Source of the DNA: Leguminivora glycinivorella
Lineage: Eukaryota; Arthropoda; Insecta; Lepidoptera; Tortricidae
Direction of reading: 5' to 3'
Assembly: GCF_023078275.1 (NCBI RefSeq)
Contig: NC_062975.1
Location: 14,607,141-14,671,140 of the forward strand
Length of the DNA: 64,000 bases
Positions 24,373 to 36,627 of this stretch are shown here, one piece after another. Every line of letters begins with the position of its first letter. Position 1 is the stretch's first letter. The position numbers were made by a program, and so were the translations under genes. The notes under the pieces are model-generated. The model did no database searches, had not been told where the DNA came from, and was given only the letters and a program-made list of their open reading frames with translations.

Positions 24373-25028
24373 CCCTTTACCAGGCGACGGTATGTATTCC
24401 TCCCACACCTTATATCGGTTACCGTAGTCAGGTTTTAACTCCAAACCTCCTACAAAATATTTTGTGAATCCCTGAAAATAGTATTTTATGATCTACATTC
24501 ACAACACGCTTCTAAATCGCGTAATATATCTTTGGCAGTCGTTTAAATTCACTTGAACGCTAATTTCAGTAAACTACGGAGAAATTCGAACACTTTCCTT
24601 AATTTCTATGAAACAGAAGTACATAGGTCGAACAATTTTTTGACATTTTGTAGATTTTGAGTGTTGAAAAGTAATGTAATCGTAAACATTGCTAAATATT
24701 TACGCATTATTGTGTATGACCAGAATTAGGATGTGGGTTGACATTATCCCATGGCCTTATTAGAGTTTAACTGTGTGGGAGCTATTCTTCCCATGGCCCA
24801 GTAAATTGTCTTGTCATGTCATAAAAACTCAAGTTAGTAATAAAACTGTTTTTGTGTTCAACATAGAGTGAATTCATGTACCTAGCTATAAAATCCCCTT
24901 TTAAAGACTTTCCCTGAAAAATTTCTTCTTGAAGATAGTATCATAAAATTTAATAATTGTGTTGCTTTTAACCAAAAAATAATGAGGTAAGTATTTATCC
25001 CATTGCCTGTCTCGTGTTACATATATAT

Positions 25029-25060
<32 letters not shown>

Positions 25061-25804
25061 CATAGTTACAAAAAATAAATACGTACCGAGAATGCCTTTA
25101 AACGAAAACTCGTATTTTTGATAAACCCTGTATACTTAAAAATAAATAACAAAAACCAAAGAGACTCAAAATCTAATCGGGCCATGGGAATAATAGTTCC
25201 CACACAGGCAAATTCCAGCCAGGCAATGGGATAGAGTCATCCCACATCCTAATTCTGGTCATATCACAAGGACGCAGGAGTATTTAGCAAAATATATGAT
25301 TATATTACCTGACAATCATTAAGATCATGAAAATACCAAAAAATGGTTCGATATATCTCCTTGTGTTATTCTTAAATTCAGTATAGTGTTCGGATTTGTA
25401 AACAAACCACTAACATCACTGGTCAAGTGAATTTAAACGACTGCCAAAGATATATTATGCGATTTAGAAGCGTGTTGTGAATGTAGATCATAAAATACTA
25501 TTTTCAGGGATTCGCAAAATATTTTGTAGGAGGTTTGGAGTTAAAACCTGACTACGGTAACCGATATAAGGTGTGGGAGGAATACATACCTTCGCCTAGT
25601 AAAGAATATAATAAGACAAAATCGAGTATGACAGTTAGTTACTTGGCCAGGCGATGGGATAACCGTAACCCACATTTTTATTTCTGGTTTAAAGGAACAT
25701 CTCCGACTTTCGTAAATGCATTTTTTACAAGGCGTTCAATACGGTTGTAACAGTATATACAGTACGTATGAAGACACGCTAGTTCTTTGGGGCCTGGTAA
25801 AGGG
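24373..25804. mobile_element. piggyBac-type non-autonomous element with long inverted repeats
   Basis: The ends CCCTTTACCAGGC and GCCTGGTAAAGGG are flanked on both sides by TTAA (24369-24372, 25805-25808), the piggyBac signature. Next to the ends lie long subterminal inverted repeats of about 200 bp (about 24386-24580 against 25420-25590). A second inner pair contains CCATGGGAATAATAG-like sequence (24720-24806 against 25175-25262). The right arm is open in one frame (GLELKPDYGNRYKVWEEYIP), which may be a transposase relic. No complete transposase is present. Confidence 0.85.
25021..25060. repeat. (TA)n simple repeat
   Basis: Alternating TA dinucleotides with two short interruptions, in the centre of the piggyBac-type element. 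Confidence 0.9.
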
Positions 25805-25809
25805 TTAAG

Positions 25810-27080
25810 GACCCGGCATGACACGACGTTTGAACTAAACCTGCGACCTCCGGAAAGTAGGGCACTATTTATGATATCTAAGGCTAAGTTACTAAAGCTT
25901 ATCTAAACTTTTTATATAAAAAATACATCCCCATTTTCTGGTACCTAAATTGGTACAATATGAGGTTTGCGACTTATGCATAAAGAAATATTTATGTATT
26001 CACTACGAGAAAGTAGTTACCATCCGGTTTGTTAAAGGTCTTAGGTTAAAATGTATCTACTTACAGTGTTCCTTACATGTTGGTACTTCACAAGTAGGTA
26101 CTAGCGCAGATGAAACCTGTCTACTCCTTTTGCAGTAACTACTTAGCAGCAAATTTCTGTTTTTCGATCCGTTATTTCCAACCACGATCAGTGTACCTTA
26201 ATCAAAACTGTATCATTAAAATTGTCTATGACTTAACTTAATGCGTCAAGTGATAGTGCGATATGGCAATAGTTAGCTTAACGACCTTTACGTTTTTCTT
26301 TCTGTACTCCTAGCTGCAGCAAACAAGCAGAAGAGTCGCCTGATAAGAAGTAGTCTGTGATACTGATAGCCGTAGTATGCAATCATGATGGCAATAATCT
26401 GGAGTCAGTACTAAACGAAACATTGCTAACCATAAATGCCGTTTGGCAATACGGCTGTGTCCCCAAAAAGGATGAATGAACATCAAAACTCAAACAGAGA
26501 CAATTACAGAGTACGTAGCCAACGTCATTCACAATCGTTTAAGCTTCGTAAGCGTTCCGTAGCGCTCTCACTATCGCTTTTCTGAGGTAGCGCGACAGAG
26601 CCAGATTGCTTTTCGATCGCCAGCACATAGCGTCAACGATTCTCACTTCGACTAGGCCGGTAGATGACAGAACTTTTGCAAAAGCCGCGCCCACTGCAAT
26701 ACCTGCAATAACCATCCATATCACTACGACATTAATAATAGAGACAGTTTTAGCATGGCAAGATTGTGAAGAGCCCAAACGAGTGTACTGTGTTTTCACA
26801 CACGTTCTGTTGCTCAATTGTATTCGCTAATCCAGTGTTTAGGTGTTTTAATACCTGGTTAGTTAAATCGAAACGCCGTTGTAAAGCAGTTTATGCAATA
26901 AGTTTATAGTCTATTCGACTTTGACAGCAGGTCAGATGTAGGTTGATGCCAGACGTGAACCCTTATAATCCATGTTTTTAGAACTAATTCCTAACCAGTC
27001 ATAACTCACAGAACACATCTAGTAAAATTAACGGACTTATTTAACTATGAAATTCTTCCCGATTATATTTAGATAGGTAA
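25810..27080. other. Intergenic, with a palindromic repeat fragment
   Basis: The block 26540-26660 (GTAGCGCTCTCACTATCGC, CGCGACAGAGCC) resembles the palindromic MITE at 35446-35608 and the fragment at 61320-61410. The frame on the minus strand (26539-26817) is a by-product of that repeat. No gene is seen. Confidence 0.4.
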
Positions 27081-27082
27081 AT

Positions 27083-27202
27083 AACTAAATACGGGTTTAT
27101 GGGATCGGCGGCAAAAAACCTGGTATGTATTAGTAAAGTTCGAACTAAATACGGGTTTATGAGATCGGCGGCTAAAAACCTGGTATATATTAGTAAAGTT
27201 CG
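27083..27202. repeat. Tandem duplication of a 60-bp unit
   Basis: Two head-to-tail units, each beginning AACTAAATACGGGTTTATG and ending AGTAAAGTTCG, differ at only a few positions (GGG/GAG, CAA/CTA, TGT/TAT). This is a recent local duplication. Confidence 0.9.
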
Positions 27203-30030
27203 AACTAGAACATAATTATTAACATTACGTATCTTACAACAAGATACATTCAATTAAATACGAGTATTAGGTTTATCACCATTTAAGATTATTTAAGGTG
27301 CATTACGAGTATAATAGTATATCAATAATTTCGAGTGTAACACAAAACTTTTCCCCTCAATACAGAGGATTTTTATCACTGCACATTCATTTGAAAAAAT
27401 TTTAAAGGTTATAGGTTAACTTTACCCGTCTCAATATTTTATACACCAACCAGGAAGGATAGTAAAATATTCAAATAAGAAATTAGCATGTTTATTCTAG
27501 CTCATACCTAAAATGAAGTCTATAAAGTCACAAGTAAGATGATGTCTCATTTATTTATAGACAAGAAACAACTTATTTATAAAGGCGAAGACTGTTGTGC
27601 AACGTATGTTTTCGGAGTATGTTTAATCAAACAAAATTTTTAAAAGGGCTTTTTAACCGTCACAAAAATGTGCACAACCTTTATACTTTGTTAGAAATTT
27701 TACCATAAGTAGATACGGTAATGACTCTTGTGGATTTCTGTATAAAGTGTAAAGTTATGGACATATACATAAAAAAAACAAGAACCGTCGAACCCGAATA
27801 CAGAACCTCCTCGGGTAAATAAGTCGGTTAAAAATATTCGACGCTGTGAGATACGTTTACTTAAAAAAGCCGTATATTAGAATTATTAGAAGCTCGATTC
27901 TTGGCACCAGCAACATTTGTCTAGACGGAATCTAAAAGGTGTTCTTATGAAACACAAATATATTCTGATTAAGTTAAGGAGCGATGCATGCTAATTAATA
28001 TAAAATTTAACTTCAACCTTAATTTATAATGCTATATTTAGTTGAAATTTCATTGGTGGATGTGTTTGTCGTTGACAAATCGTACCAAGCCTGAAAATGG
28101 GTTATGTAAATCATGATAGACTAAAAATGCACATAATATGTGCGTATTTCATGATTGTACTCGTATTAAATTTGCGTCTATCTCTTTCAATACCGTACTG
28201 TTAAAAAGTGACACCGCCGTTTCATTTGACCACATTAACCCTGCCGCTGGTTTATAAACTTCACTAATATTTCGTGGAAACTTTGATACTGAGTGTTATA
28301 TTTTCGAGTGACATGAAGTGTATGGTCAAGGTCATTAAAGTTCCGACTCATCGCCTTAATAACTTTACATAATGTGAATGGAAATTCTAGCTTCCTCCTT
28401 GACCAACCAAACCATGGGGGGTCTTTACACATATCAAACAAACTTAAAATATACATAGAGAATATTATGTGCATTCATTAATATCTTAACAAACGACATT
28501 TTTGTCTCAATAGTTATTAAAGTAACTATCACAGAAATATGATAGTTGATGCATAGGCGAATTTATGCTTCGGTAAAGCTGCTTTACGAATTTTTATATT
28601 ATTAATATAGGCTAGAGTAGTGCTACCTTTAGGCTAGAGTAGTGCTACCTCGTTTATTCCACGCAAAATAGGTACAATGGTTGTCGACTAGCGGAAAATG
28701 CCCAATAAAACTAACTAAAAGTATATTATAAAAATATACTCATATGCGACTCTGTCAATCCGTCCCATCAGTCACATAGACATTTGACAACAATTATGAT
28801 TATTATGAAACTACGCAAAGATGCAATTATTCTGTTAGTGTAACTAAAAAATAAAAATAAATAATAGCAATTTATAATCACTAAGGCATATCATTTAAGT
28901 AAACGTTGAAGATTCATATTTATTTCGATGTGATGTAGATTTTCAAAGAAATTAAGTAATTTCTGAAAAAAATTGATTTCGACTTAAATGTAAGATAGGA
29001 AAGATTTTGGTTTTAATCTGTTTTTTATAAGTGAGAACCTGTAATTGGCTTTGTAATTTTATTTTGGATTGTATTGATAACTTCAGCTGTTGGTTTTCCA
29101 TGTATGTAATAAAAATAAAAAAAAAATATAAAAATAAAATTGTCCAAATTTTACAAATAAGATCGACTAATTCAGGCTCTATGCGTGAATTTTTCTAAAC
29201 GTGCTTTAGAGAAAAAATCATAATTAATTTAGTGACTTGGTTTTCAAAAATCCAGTCTTATAAAAATCAAGATAATAAGATGCTCTAACTGAAATTTGAA
29301 TTAAATAAATCTATTGAATAACGGAAAGTGTAGTATTTCACCGACTAAAACTACCAATTTTACATTATTTTGACGTTTTTTTTTGAAAGCAGCCTTAAAC
29401 ATACACCAACACTTCGGCAACAATGCCTAATTCAGTTTGTTTATTGACACTAACCTAGCCTAACTTATTCTGAACTATACTTAATCAAATAACCAATATA
29501 AATATTCAATCAGTAATATAAAAAACCGGCCAAGTGCGAGTCGGACTCGCCCACCGAGGGTTCCGTACAAACTTTCTTTCAAACTACCTAGTAAAAATAA
29601 TCTCATATTTTCATATAACTCTAATGACTTGACTAGACGACAAAAGTATAGGCACTAATGAGTATTATAGTGTATAGCGCCATCTCCCGGTCAATTTGCT
29701 AACTAATTTGCGCGACCTGGTTTTTCAGGGATAATTCTTTATAATGTTAACCGATTTAAACAGTTTTTACTTTATTGGACAGAAGATGGTTTACGTAACA
29801 TCTCGTATTAATTTGAAGTACGATATACATCCGCAAGGGTGGGTAAATTGAAAGTAAAAATCTGAAAAGTTTTTTGTGAATTAAAAAAAAAGTATTCAAA
29901 ATACAAACACGATTATATTTTTCCTGTAATATATAGCATAAATAAAAATGGAAATGTGAGGAGTCAAGTCAACATGTGAGGCGCAGCGACCACCCAGCGC
30001 ATGATGTCAGATCCTGCAAGTGCAGCATCG
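27203..30030. other. Gene-less intergenic stretch
   Basis: AT-rich. The segment 27330-27385 is a small fragment of the 420-bp repeat family. The segment 29522-29576 (AAAAACCGGCCAAGTGCGAG, CGAGGGTTCCGTAC) is an end fragment of the AAAACCGGCC element. No exon is supported. Confidence 0.4.
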
Positions 30031-30035
30031 CCGAA

Positions 30036-30072
30036 TATATAAAATGAACGATCTCACACTAGTTACTCATTC
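30036..30072 (+). promoter_or_regulatory. Core promoter of the RR-1 gene at 30101
   Basis: TATATAAAA at 30036-30044 and the arthropod initiator TCATTC at 30067-30072 stand 31 bp apart. Start near 30069 gives a 5' UTR of about 32 nt. Confidence 0.7.
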
Positions 30073-30100
30073 GTTACTCTACACACCACGAATAAGCATC

Positions 30101-32452
30101 ATGATCAAATACGTGAGTTTTTATATTTTTTTGACAAAATATTCACTAAGGTCAGTCTCTTAAAATATATAATCAATTTTTAATTATTGCCAAATTGTTT
30201 TGACTGTTCAATGACGTATGTGGCAAACGTAAATTTTAATTGCGATGCAGTCCAAGCTTGTCTTACTAGACTTATGATAATTGTTTTGTTTACATTATTT
30301 ACTTGAGTTGAGCATATCAATTATTTAAAATATAAAATTAAATGCTCATGAAATACTCGGATAATTTTAATCGATGATTAATTATTATATACAAAACTGT
30401 GTAAGTAATAACGTAATACCCATTATTCTAAAACAATGTAATTAAATTCTATGACACATTTGTAAAATATCATAGAATAAAAAATAGTTCATTCAAAAAT
30501 TTGTCCAGTTCCTAAACCATTCTGGATACCACAAAATTTCCTCATATTCTTATTTAAGTTTAATGTAGGACTCATTTGATTAGTATAGGGTGAGCCAATA
30601 TTTTCTAATATTAAGTTATTAATTAATTAATATTTGATTAACAAAACACAAGGACAAACCAAGTAGGTAAATAATAAGTTGACAACGATTTTGACAACCT
30701 CGCCGGTACAAAATTATCTCCTAGGACTCACGTCCGGGCCGGTCCATCCGGGTAAAAGCTTCCAACTCTTTCTATGACCAGCGACCGGTGAAAATGCTAA
30801 AACGAAGCGCCGCCGGAAGGATTGACTCGGATCGAACCTGGCCTAGCTTTAAGTCATTCAGATTCAGAACCTTTTCGCCACCATTGCCTTGCAGTATGTA
30901 TACCTATTACATGCCTCACACGCTACGACTTGATGTTTTATGGGTTGTTAAAGTGCAAGTTTTGACATGACGTAGATGACACCTAATAAAATTATTTTAC
31001 TGCTCAGGTGTCGAAAAGGTTAAAAAGGATGCAATGTTTGTCAATTTGCGAAGAACATCCATTATTACTAGCAATGCGACAAAGAAAAATTGCCAATGCT
31101 TCCAAGAAAATTAAAAGGTATTGTTCTTTGCACATGTTGTCTATGGCATTTGATGAGTCGATAACAAACGCCAGTGTGTAACTCAAACATCAAAATGAAG
31201 CGGTCGTCGACTGTTCTCATGAAAATTTCCAGTACATACGTTTCTTTTGAGAAAGTTCTGCAGCTTGTTAAATTTACTAACAAAATTTCTTATTTCAGCC
31301 TCGACCACCGTTTCAGTCTCATGATAATTTTCTCATGAAAATGTCCATTAATTTACTGAAATTTTGCGAATCTTCTGGAAGCTGTTGTACCTAGGTATTA
31401 CTAACAAATGTCCTGGTTCCAGCTGACCATCGTTTGCGTGCTGGCCGCCGTGTGCGCCGCGGCTCCACAGCAGGACGTGCAGATCCTGCGCTTTGACAGC
31501 GACGTGCAGCCCGATGGATACAGCTTCGCGTGAGTAACTTTAAACGGTTTATGAACAACTAGCTTTTTCCCACTGCTTCGAGCGTGTACGAAAGTTGAAA
31601 ATAATTCAAATTTTGAACTCCCATTTCACCCCCGCCCCGTAGGAAGTGAATTTTGAAAAATCCTTCCTTAGTGCTCTACTACACCTTATTAGGAATCTAC
31701 GTGCCAAATTTGTCAAATCTCTAGAATCAGCAGTTTCGGCTGTGCGTTAATACGTCAGTCAGTAAGTTTCTTCTTTTATATATTTAGATTATTGTGACGG
31801 AAAATAGAGTTCATACTTTTTCGTTAATAACATTTTCTCGAGAGTCGTAACTTGCGTAGGTGTAGTACTCGTGTAAACAAAATACTGAAGTTTTTGTGGC
31901 ACCAAAACACAAAGCTAAGTGATGTACTCTACAAAAATTAAGGCATTATCACCTTTATTAGGCATTGATTACAACATGTTCAACGCAAAAAACTTCTACG
32001 AAAGTATCTATGTAAACGGATTATATCGCAATGAAGAATGTCAGCTCATACCGATGTTTCAAACTCTGTAGAGCATTCGTGGTCAACAGCCTTAAATTTC
32101 TATTAAATGTATAGTTCATTAATTTTCATTCACTCCTTGACCACGAACGACGTAAAAGGTTCGAAACGTCGCAATGTGTTATAAATTCTTTATATGTGAT
32201 ATAATCCGTTTCCGGAATGAGTAATTATCGCGTTAACCGAAGATATTAACTGTAAACTATTAATTCAGGTACGAGACGAGCGACGGCACCTCTCGCCAGG
32301 AGCAGGGCAAGCTTGACAACCCGCAGTCTGAAGACGCCGCCCTCACCGTGACCGGGGAGTACGCCTACGTCGCCCCTGACGGCAAGCACTACAAGGTCAC
32401 CTTCACCGCCGGACCCAACGGCTTCCAGCCTAAGACTTCCCTTGGACAGTAA
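30101..32452 (+). CDS. RR-1 cuticular protein, three exons, 100 aa
   Basis: Secreted chitin-binding cuticle protein. Exons are 30101-30112 (MIKY, donor GTGAGT), 31423-31529 (acceptor TTCCAG, donor GTGAGT) and 32269-32452 (acceptor ATTCAG). Phases are 0 and 2, total 303 nt. The signal peptide reads MIKY then LTIVCVLAAVCAAAP. Then come QDVQILRFDSDVQPDGYSFA and YETSDGTSRQEQGKL, and the RR-1 core GEYAYVAPDGKHYKVTFTAG with PNGFQPK. The usual ADxxG is AGPNG here. The protein ends at SLGQ. The promoter upstream is well formed and an AATAAA lies at 32807. Introns 1 and 2 carry repeat fragments (31555-31790 and about 32010-32215). Its nearest relative in the window by layout is the gene at 6172. Confidence 0.93.
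31555..31790 (+). repeat. Interspersed repeat in intron 2 of the RR-1 gene
   Basis: It shares GAATTTTGAAAAATCCTTCC, CTCTAGAATCAGCAG-like sequence, and GGGCTGTGC-type and GTCAGTCAGT blocks with 63520-63790. This is a diverged copy of one family, without coding capacity here. Confidence 0.6.
32010..32215. repeat. MITE-like repeat in intron 2 of the RR-1 gene
   Basis: The ends GGATTATATCGC and GTGATATAATCC are inverted. Inside, GACCACGAACGACG pairs with ATTCGTGGTCAA. A fragment of the same family begins at 9048 and another near 45112. Confidence 0.55.
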
Positions 32453-32806
32453 ACGGACTTTCAAAGTTACGTCCTCAAACTAAATGGAAGCGCGGTCTGA
32501 CATTTCCAATGGGGGCGCCAGCGAATCTTAACAGCGCCACAGCTCCGAATATTTTTCTTTGATCGTGGCACTATTAGGAAATTGCTTTAGATAAGCAATG
32601 TAAATACTCTTTTATTTTTTAAAAGCCATCACTTAAATAGAATCCCAATGAACAGATGCTCAATAATTGCGTCGCAGTGAACTTCGATCTCATTTATGCT
32701 GGAGCATTAAGAATGAGGAATTGTTGAATCTAAATTCTTGTGCCATAAGACCATCTTTTTGTATTTTTTATTTTATTTTGTACCACAATTTTGAGCATTT
32801 GCTCAA

Positions 32807-32812
32807 AATAAA
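32807..32812 (+). terminator. Polyadenylation signal of the RR-1 gene
   Basis: AATAAA about 355 nt after the stop codon at 32450-32452, in a T-rich context. The long 3' UTR contrasts with the gene at 6172. Confidence 0.55.
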
Positions 32813-35440
32813 GTATTTTTTTATATTTGTTCTGTTTTATTTGGTAATCTTATATCTACTAATAAATTGCTAATATAGCCTGGCAAATACAACTTATAAT
32901 CAGTAGTAATTAACATTAGAAATGAAAAAACCCAGTTATTTTTTATTTAGTTAAGTGCTAGTCAAGTCTATGGGATGGGTGTACATAAGTTGCTCAAACA
33001 TATTATCTTAATTCTTCGACGATACAAGGTTTCCCTCTGTCTGTATTGGAAACAATCCATACATATAAGATACTGGTCATAGTAGATACATCGATAATAT
33101 TATTTTAGAAGGTAATGCTAGTTATCCACACTATTTAATGGTTATAAATTGCTTAATTAGTTAAACAAAACATTTAAGCAGTTCAGTGTCACTTAAAATC
33201 ATAATATAAAAACTAAATGTAATCATTTTAATAGTCATTAAGTAAACAAACATTTTTAAACTTGTAAATTATTGTATTGTTAACACTACCTAATGTCGTC
33301 GACCAATATCATGACCTTTAAGAGCAACAATGGATAAATCGTATCCTTGAATCATACATATCCAAGCAAAACCTAAGTAATAAGGCAAAATGAGAATTCA
33401 ATTACTATAAGGTCTATAAGGTCATCATTCCATGTGAACTGTTGCTTGATGGAACTGCGACACAGCAAAAACTATTTTAATACTCGTAGTGGCAATACTA
33501 GCAATTTGTTTTATGTACTTATCATAATGTCCAATCAGATTCCATCAAATGTATATGAAACTGACGATTTTGCCAACATTTTTGCTAGAGCAAACGTGTT
33601 TAGATAGTTGCTTTTGCACTAGCAATCACTTGGTAGCTGGACTTTTCGAATAGCTACGAAGTATTGACGAATGTCAACTATCTTCAGGACAGAAATAGGA
33701 CTAGTTTAAGACATGTTTGCTGTTTCATTGTCTAATAACAAGAAATAATTAAGTATTTGAATATACCTCAGTTTCACGATAAAATCTAACCTCGCATGTG
33801 GGCATATTCACAAACTACACTAAAACGCAAACCGATACCATCACAAATGAACCTCAAGTCATTTAAATACGCGAAATAATTACTGCCACAAAACATATGT
33901 CGTAGATAATTGTATCCAAGGCAAAACTTGAAAACTCCTAATACCTGACTTTTCATGGGAAATTGAAAAACAATTAGAAGAGTCTAAGAAACATAAGTAC
34001 GAGTCTACATTATAGTACAGTCAAGTTCGTTTCCACTTACGCCAACAAAAATGACTGAACACGCTTTCATGCTGAGACGTGTTCAGATATTTTTGCTAGC
34101 GCATATGCAAACGAAAACGACCGTGTAAGGAGAACGTTCAAATTGATTACAAATTTACAATTATCAATTCGATTCAGTCAACATTTCAAGCATCTAAAAT
34201 TAAATGAAAACAAGTTTAAAAACTCAACAAAAAATGTTTTTGTTCTGACATCAAAACATATTATTTCGAACTGTTAACTCGTTAAGCTCAATCAACCAAT
34301 TAACTGACCACGACTGCACAAAAAGTTTTCAAAACATACGTAGGAGTATTTAAGTACCCAATATTAATTGCTAATATAAACAAATCTTCAAAAAAACTAT
34401 GTTACAAGGTAATACATTTTCTTAATGCTTATCTTACTATTTATGAGAAATGAAAAAAAACGTATAATAATAATTATAATGCACTTGAACCGTACAGAAC
34501 CCATCTTTATACTGCGGCTAGCTGGAAATAGGTACTTTACACGTACTTACTATCTTCTAACGTTTAACAGTCCAATCATTAAAATATCGTTTTATGTTTA
34601 TCCGTTACCTACGCATTAGTAATTTCACACCGCGGTGGGTGATGCATGTTTCGTAAACACACTTAAATGCCAATGTGCACGCATGTGCCGCCTGCTTAGA
34701 ACTCATTTAACCTCCTGGGTCCCAGAAGATTTTATTTGTTTTTAAATTTAGTACTTGGATTGGCATGCAATAAAAGTTCAAAATAATTAAGTATTGAAAC
34801 TTGTACAACATTTTGTACTGGACGACTTGGGAGGCTAAGTGTGCATACAAACATGAAGAGAATCGGTGAATATTCGTGTTGCCATCGCTATCCAAGGGAA
34901 ATAACCGACACCGCCGGTCTGGCTTCGTGGGTAGTTCCACTGTCTCGGCCAATGGACCTGGGTTCGGAACTTCGGATCACAGTCGGGGCATTTATTATAA
35001 AATTAATTATAGTGTGAGTCGTTCATTTGGCTAATATTTTTGTACAAAATCCGTCCGCTCGTTAGTCTCTTTTCTTAACGAATAAAAAATGTAACGTGAT
35101 CATATATTTCTCAAATACTTAATTTTTATTTATAGATAGGTATCTTATCACACCATGTACAAAATAATGTTTAATAATATAAATACAATGCTAATATTTT
35201 TGCAAATCCGAGAATGACACTTGTTTGTACAAATATTGCTCAACGCTGAGCATTGTAGCTGTTGGAGGACCTTCGTTATGTCAAATTTGTTTAAAATTCT
35301 CACAAAACCGTGTTGCAACTTGTAACCTTTAGTGCATGTCAAATGGCAAGGTTCTTAGACAGGCATTAGTTGTGTACTTTAGGATTATAATAATCCGCAG
35401 CTTCAAAGTGAAAAGCCGCATGTTGGACGTAGATATCAGA
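32813..35440. other. Gene-less intergenic stretch
   Basis: AT-rich. The block 34700-34990 (CGCTATCCAAGGGAAATAACC, CCAATGGACCTGGGTTCGG) may be an old repeat. No exon is supported. Confidence 0.4.
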
Positions 35441-35445
35441 TCTGG

Positions 35446-35612
35446 TGCCGTAGCCGAATGCCATTTCTGCGATGCAAAACGAAAACGAAACGCCGCGAAA
35501 GGTAGTCTGGCTCTGTCACGCCAATACGCAAGAGCGATAGAGATAGATATCTACTAGCGTTTGGTATCGTGAGGCGTTTCGTGAGCGTTCGTGCCATTCG
35601 GCTACGTACCCT
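35446..35612. repeat. Palindromic MITE-like repeat
   Basis: The ends CGTAGCCGAATGCC and GTGCCATTCGGCTACG are inverted. The interior includes CGCAAGAGCGATAGAGATAG. The relatives at 26540-26660 and 61320-61410 have the same CGCTCTTGCGTATTG theme. Confidence 0.65.
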
Positions 35613-35884
35613 GAGTATAAACTCAGATTCTATAATAATAACATTATGTTTTATGATATTCATAGGACTAAAATATAGCGTACCCATAGGCATAGGGGTC
35701 TCAGATTCGCGGCTTTTGTCCGTATTTGTGAGTATTTTTTTAATGGCTGTTCAATTGTGGCGTAAGTGAGAGGCTGGCAACCTGTCAGTGCAATGCAATT
35801 TTGTTTTCTTTCAACCCCTTAATTATAAAGAGTGGCACTGAAACTGAGCAGTATCATGTGCTCTACCTATATAGGCCTTATGGG

Positions 35885-36312
35885 AATGGCCTGAGGATAT
35901 TATCTTCTTCTTCTTCTAACTTAAGAGCTGTGCTCTTGTCGGTGGAGCAATCTCCAACTCGTCCGGTCTTCTGCCAACTCCTTCACCTTCTGGTACGACA
36001 CGACCTGAACCTTTTCTTTAATTTGGGTGAAATAGTTTCTCCTAGGTCTTCCTCTTCCCCTCTTTCCTTCTACTTTTCCTTCTACGATGTTTTTGAGAAA
36101 CAGGTCGTGTCGTAGCAGATGTCCAACTAGTGTGCCTCTTCCGTTTTCTATTGTCTTTAATATATTTCTTTTTTCTTTAATCCTATCTAGAACTCTAACA
36201 TTTGTCTGTCCAACTAATCCCTTCCATTCTCCGCCAGCATCACATCTCGAAGCTTTCCAATCTCTCTCTATCTCTTTTCGTCATTGTCCACGTTTCACAG
36301 GCGTATAATGAG
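35885..36312 (-). mobile_element. C-terminal fragment of a non-LTR retrotransposon polyprotein
   Basis: On the minus strand the sequence reads CETWTMTKRDRERLESFEM, then a TGA where a Trp is expected, and CWRRMEGISWTD. A frameshift follows. Then a long open part contains RVLDRIKEKRNIL, GTLVGHLLRHDLFLKNIVEG, KRGRGRPRRNY and VKELAEDRTSWRLLH before the stop near 35918. This is the familiar endonuclease-reverse transcriptase tail of an arthropod LINE. It is degenerate and 5'-truncated. Confidence 0.75.
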
Positions 36313-36627
36313 GATATTATGTATGTCCCTAATTATTTTGAAAACGATAAGTTTATAAAATTATGTTTATAGGTTCATAACTGGGACATTGAAATTGTAA
36401 CAGCATACGCCTTTATTTAAATATTAGCAATCATAAATGTATGATAACACTTCCCCTGATAAACCTCCGTTGAGAAAGTAACTTACAGGCGAATATGAAC
36501 ACATTCATTTTAAAGATATGTTGATTGTTGCTCAATGTCGAGAACGTCGCAGGAAACGAAATTCATTCTATTGAAAAAGTGAACACTATTAGAACCAAAA
36601 AGTACATAATATACAATGTACATGGTA

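Noticed and set aside
26539..26817. 92-codon minus-strand frame
   Set aside because: It overlaps a palindromic repeat family also seen at 35446 and 61320; no protein features beyond that.
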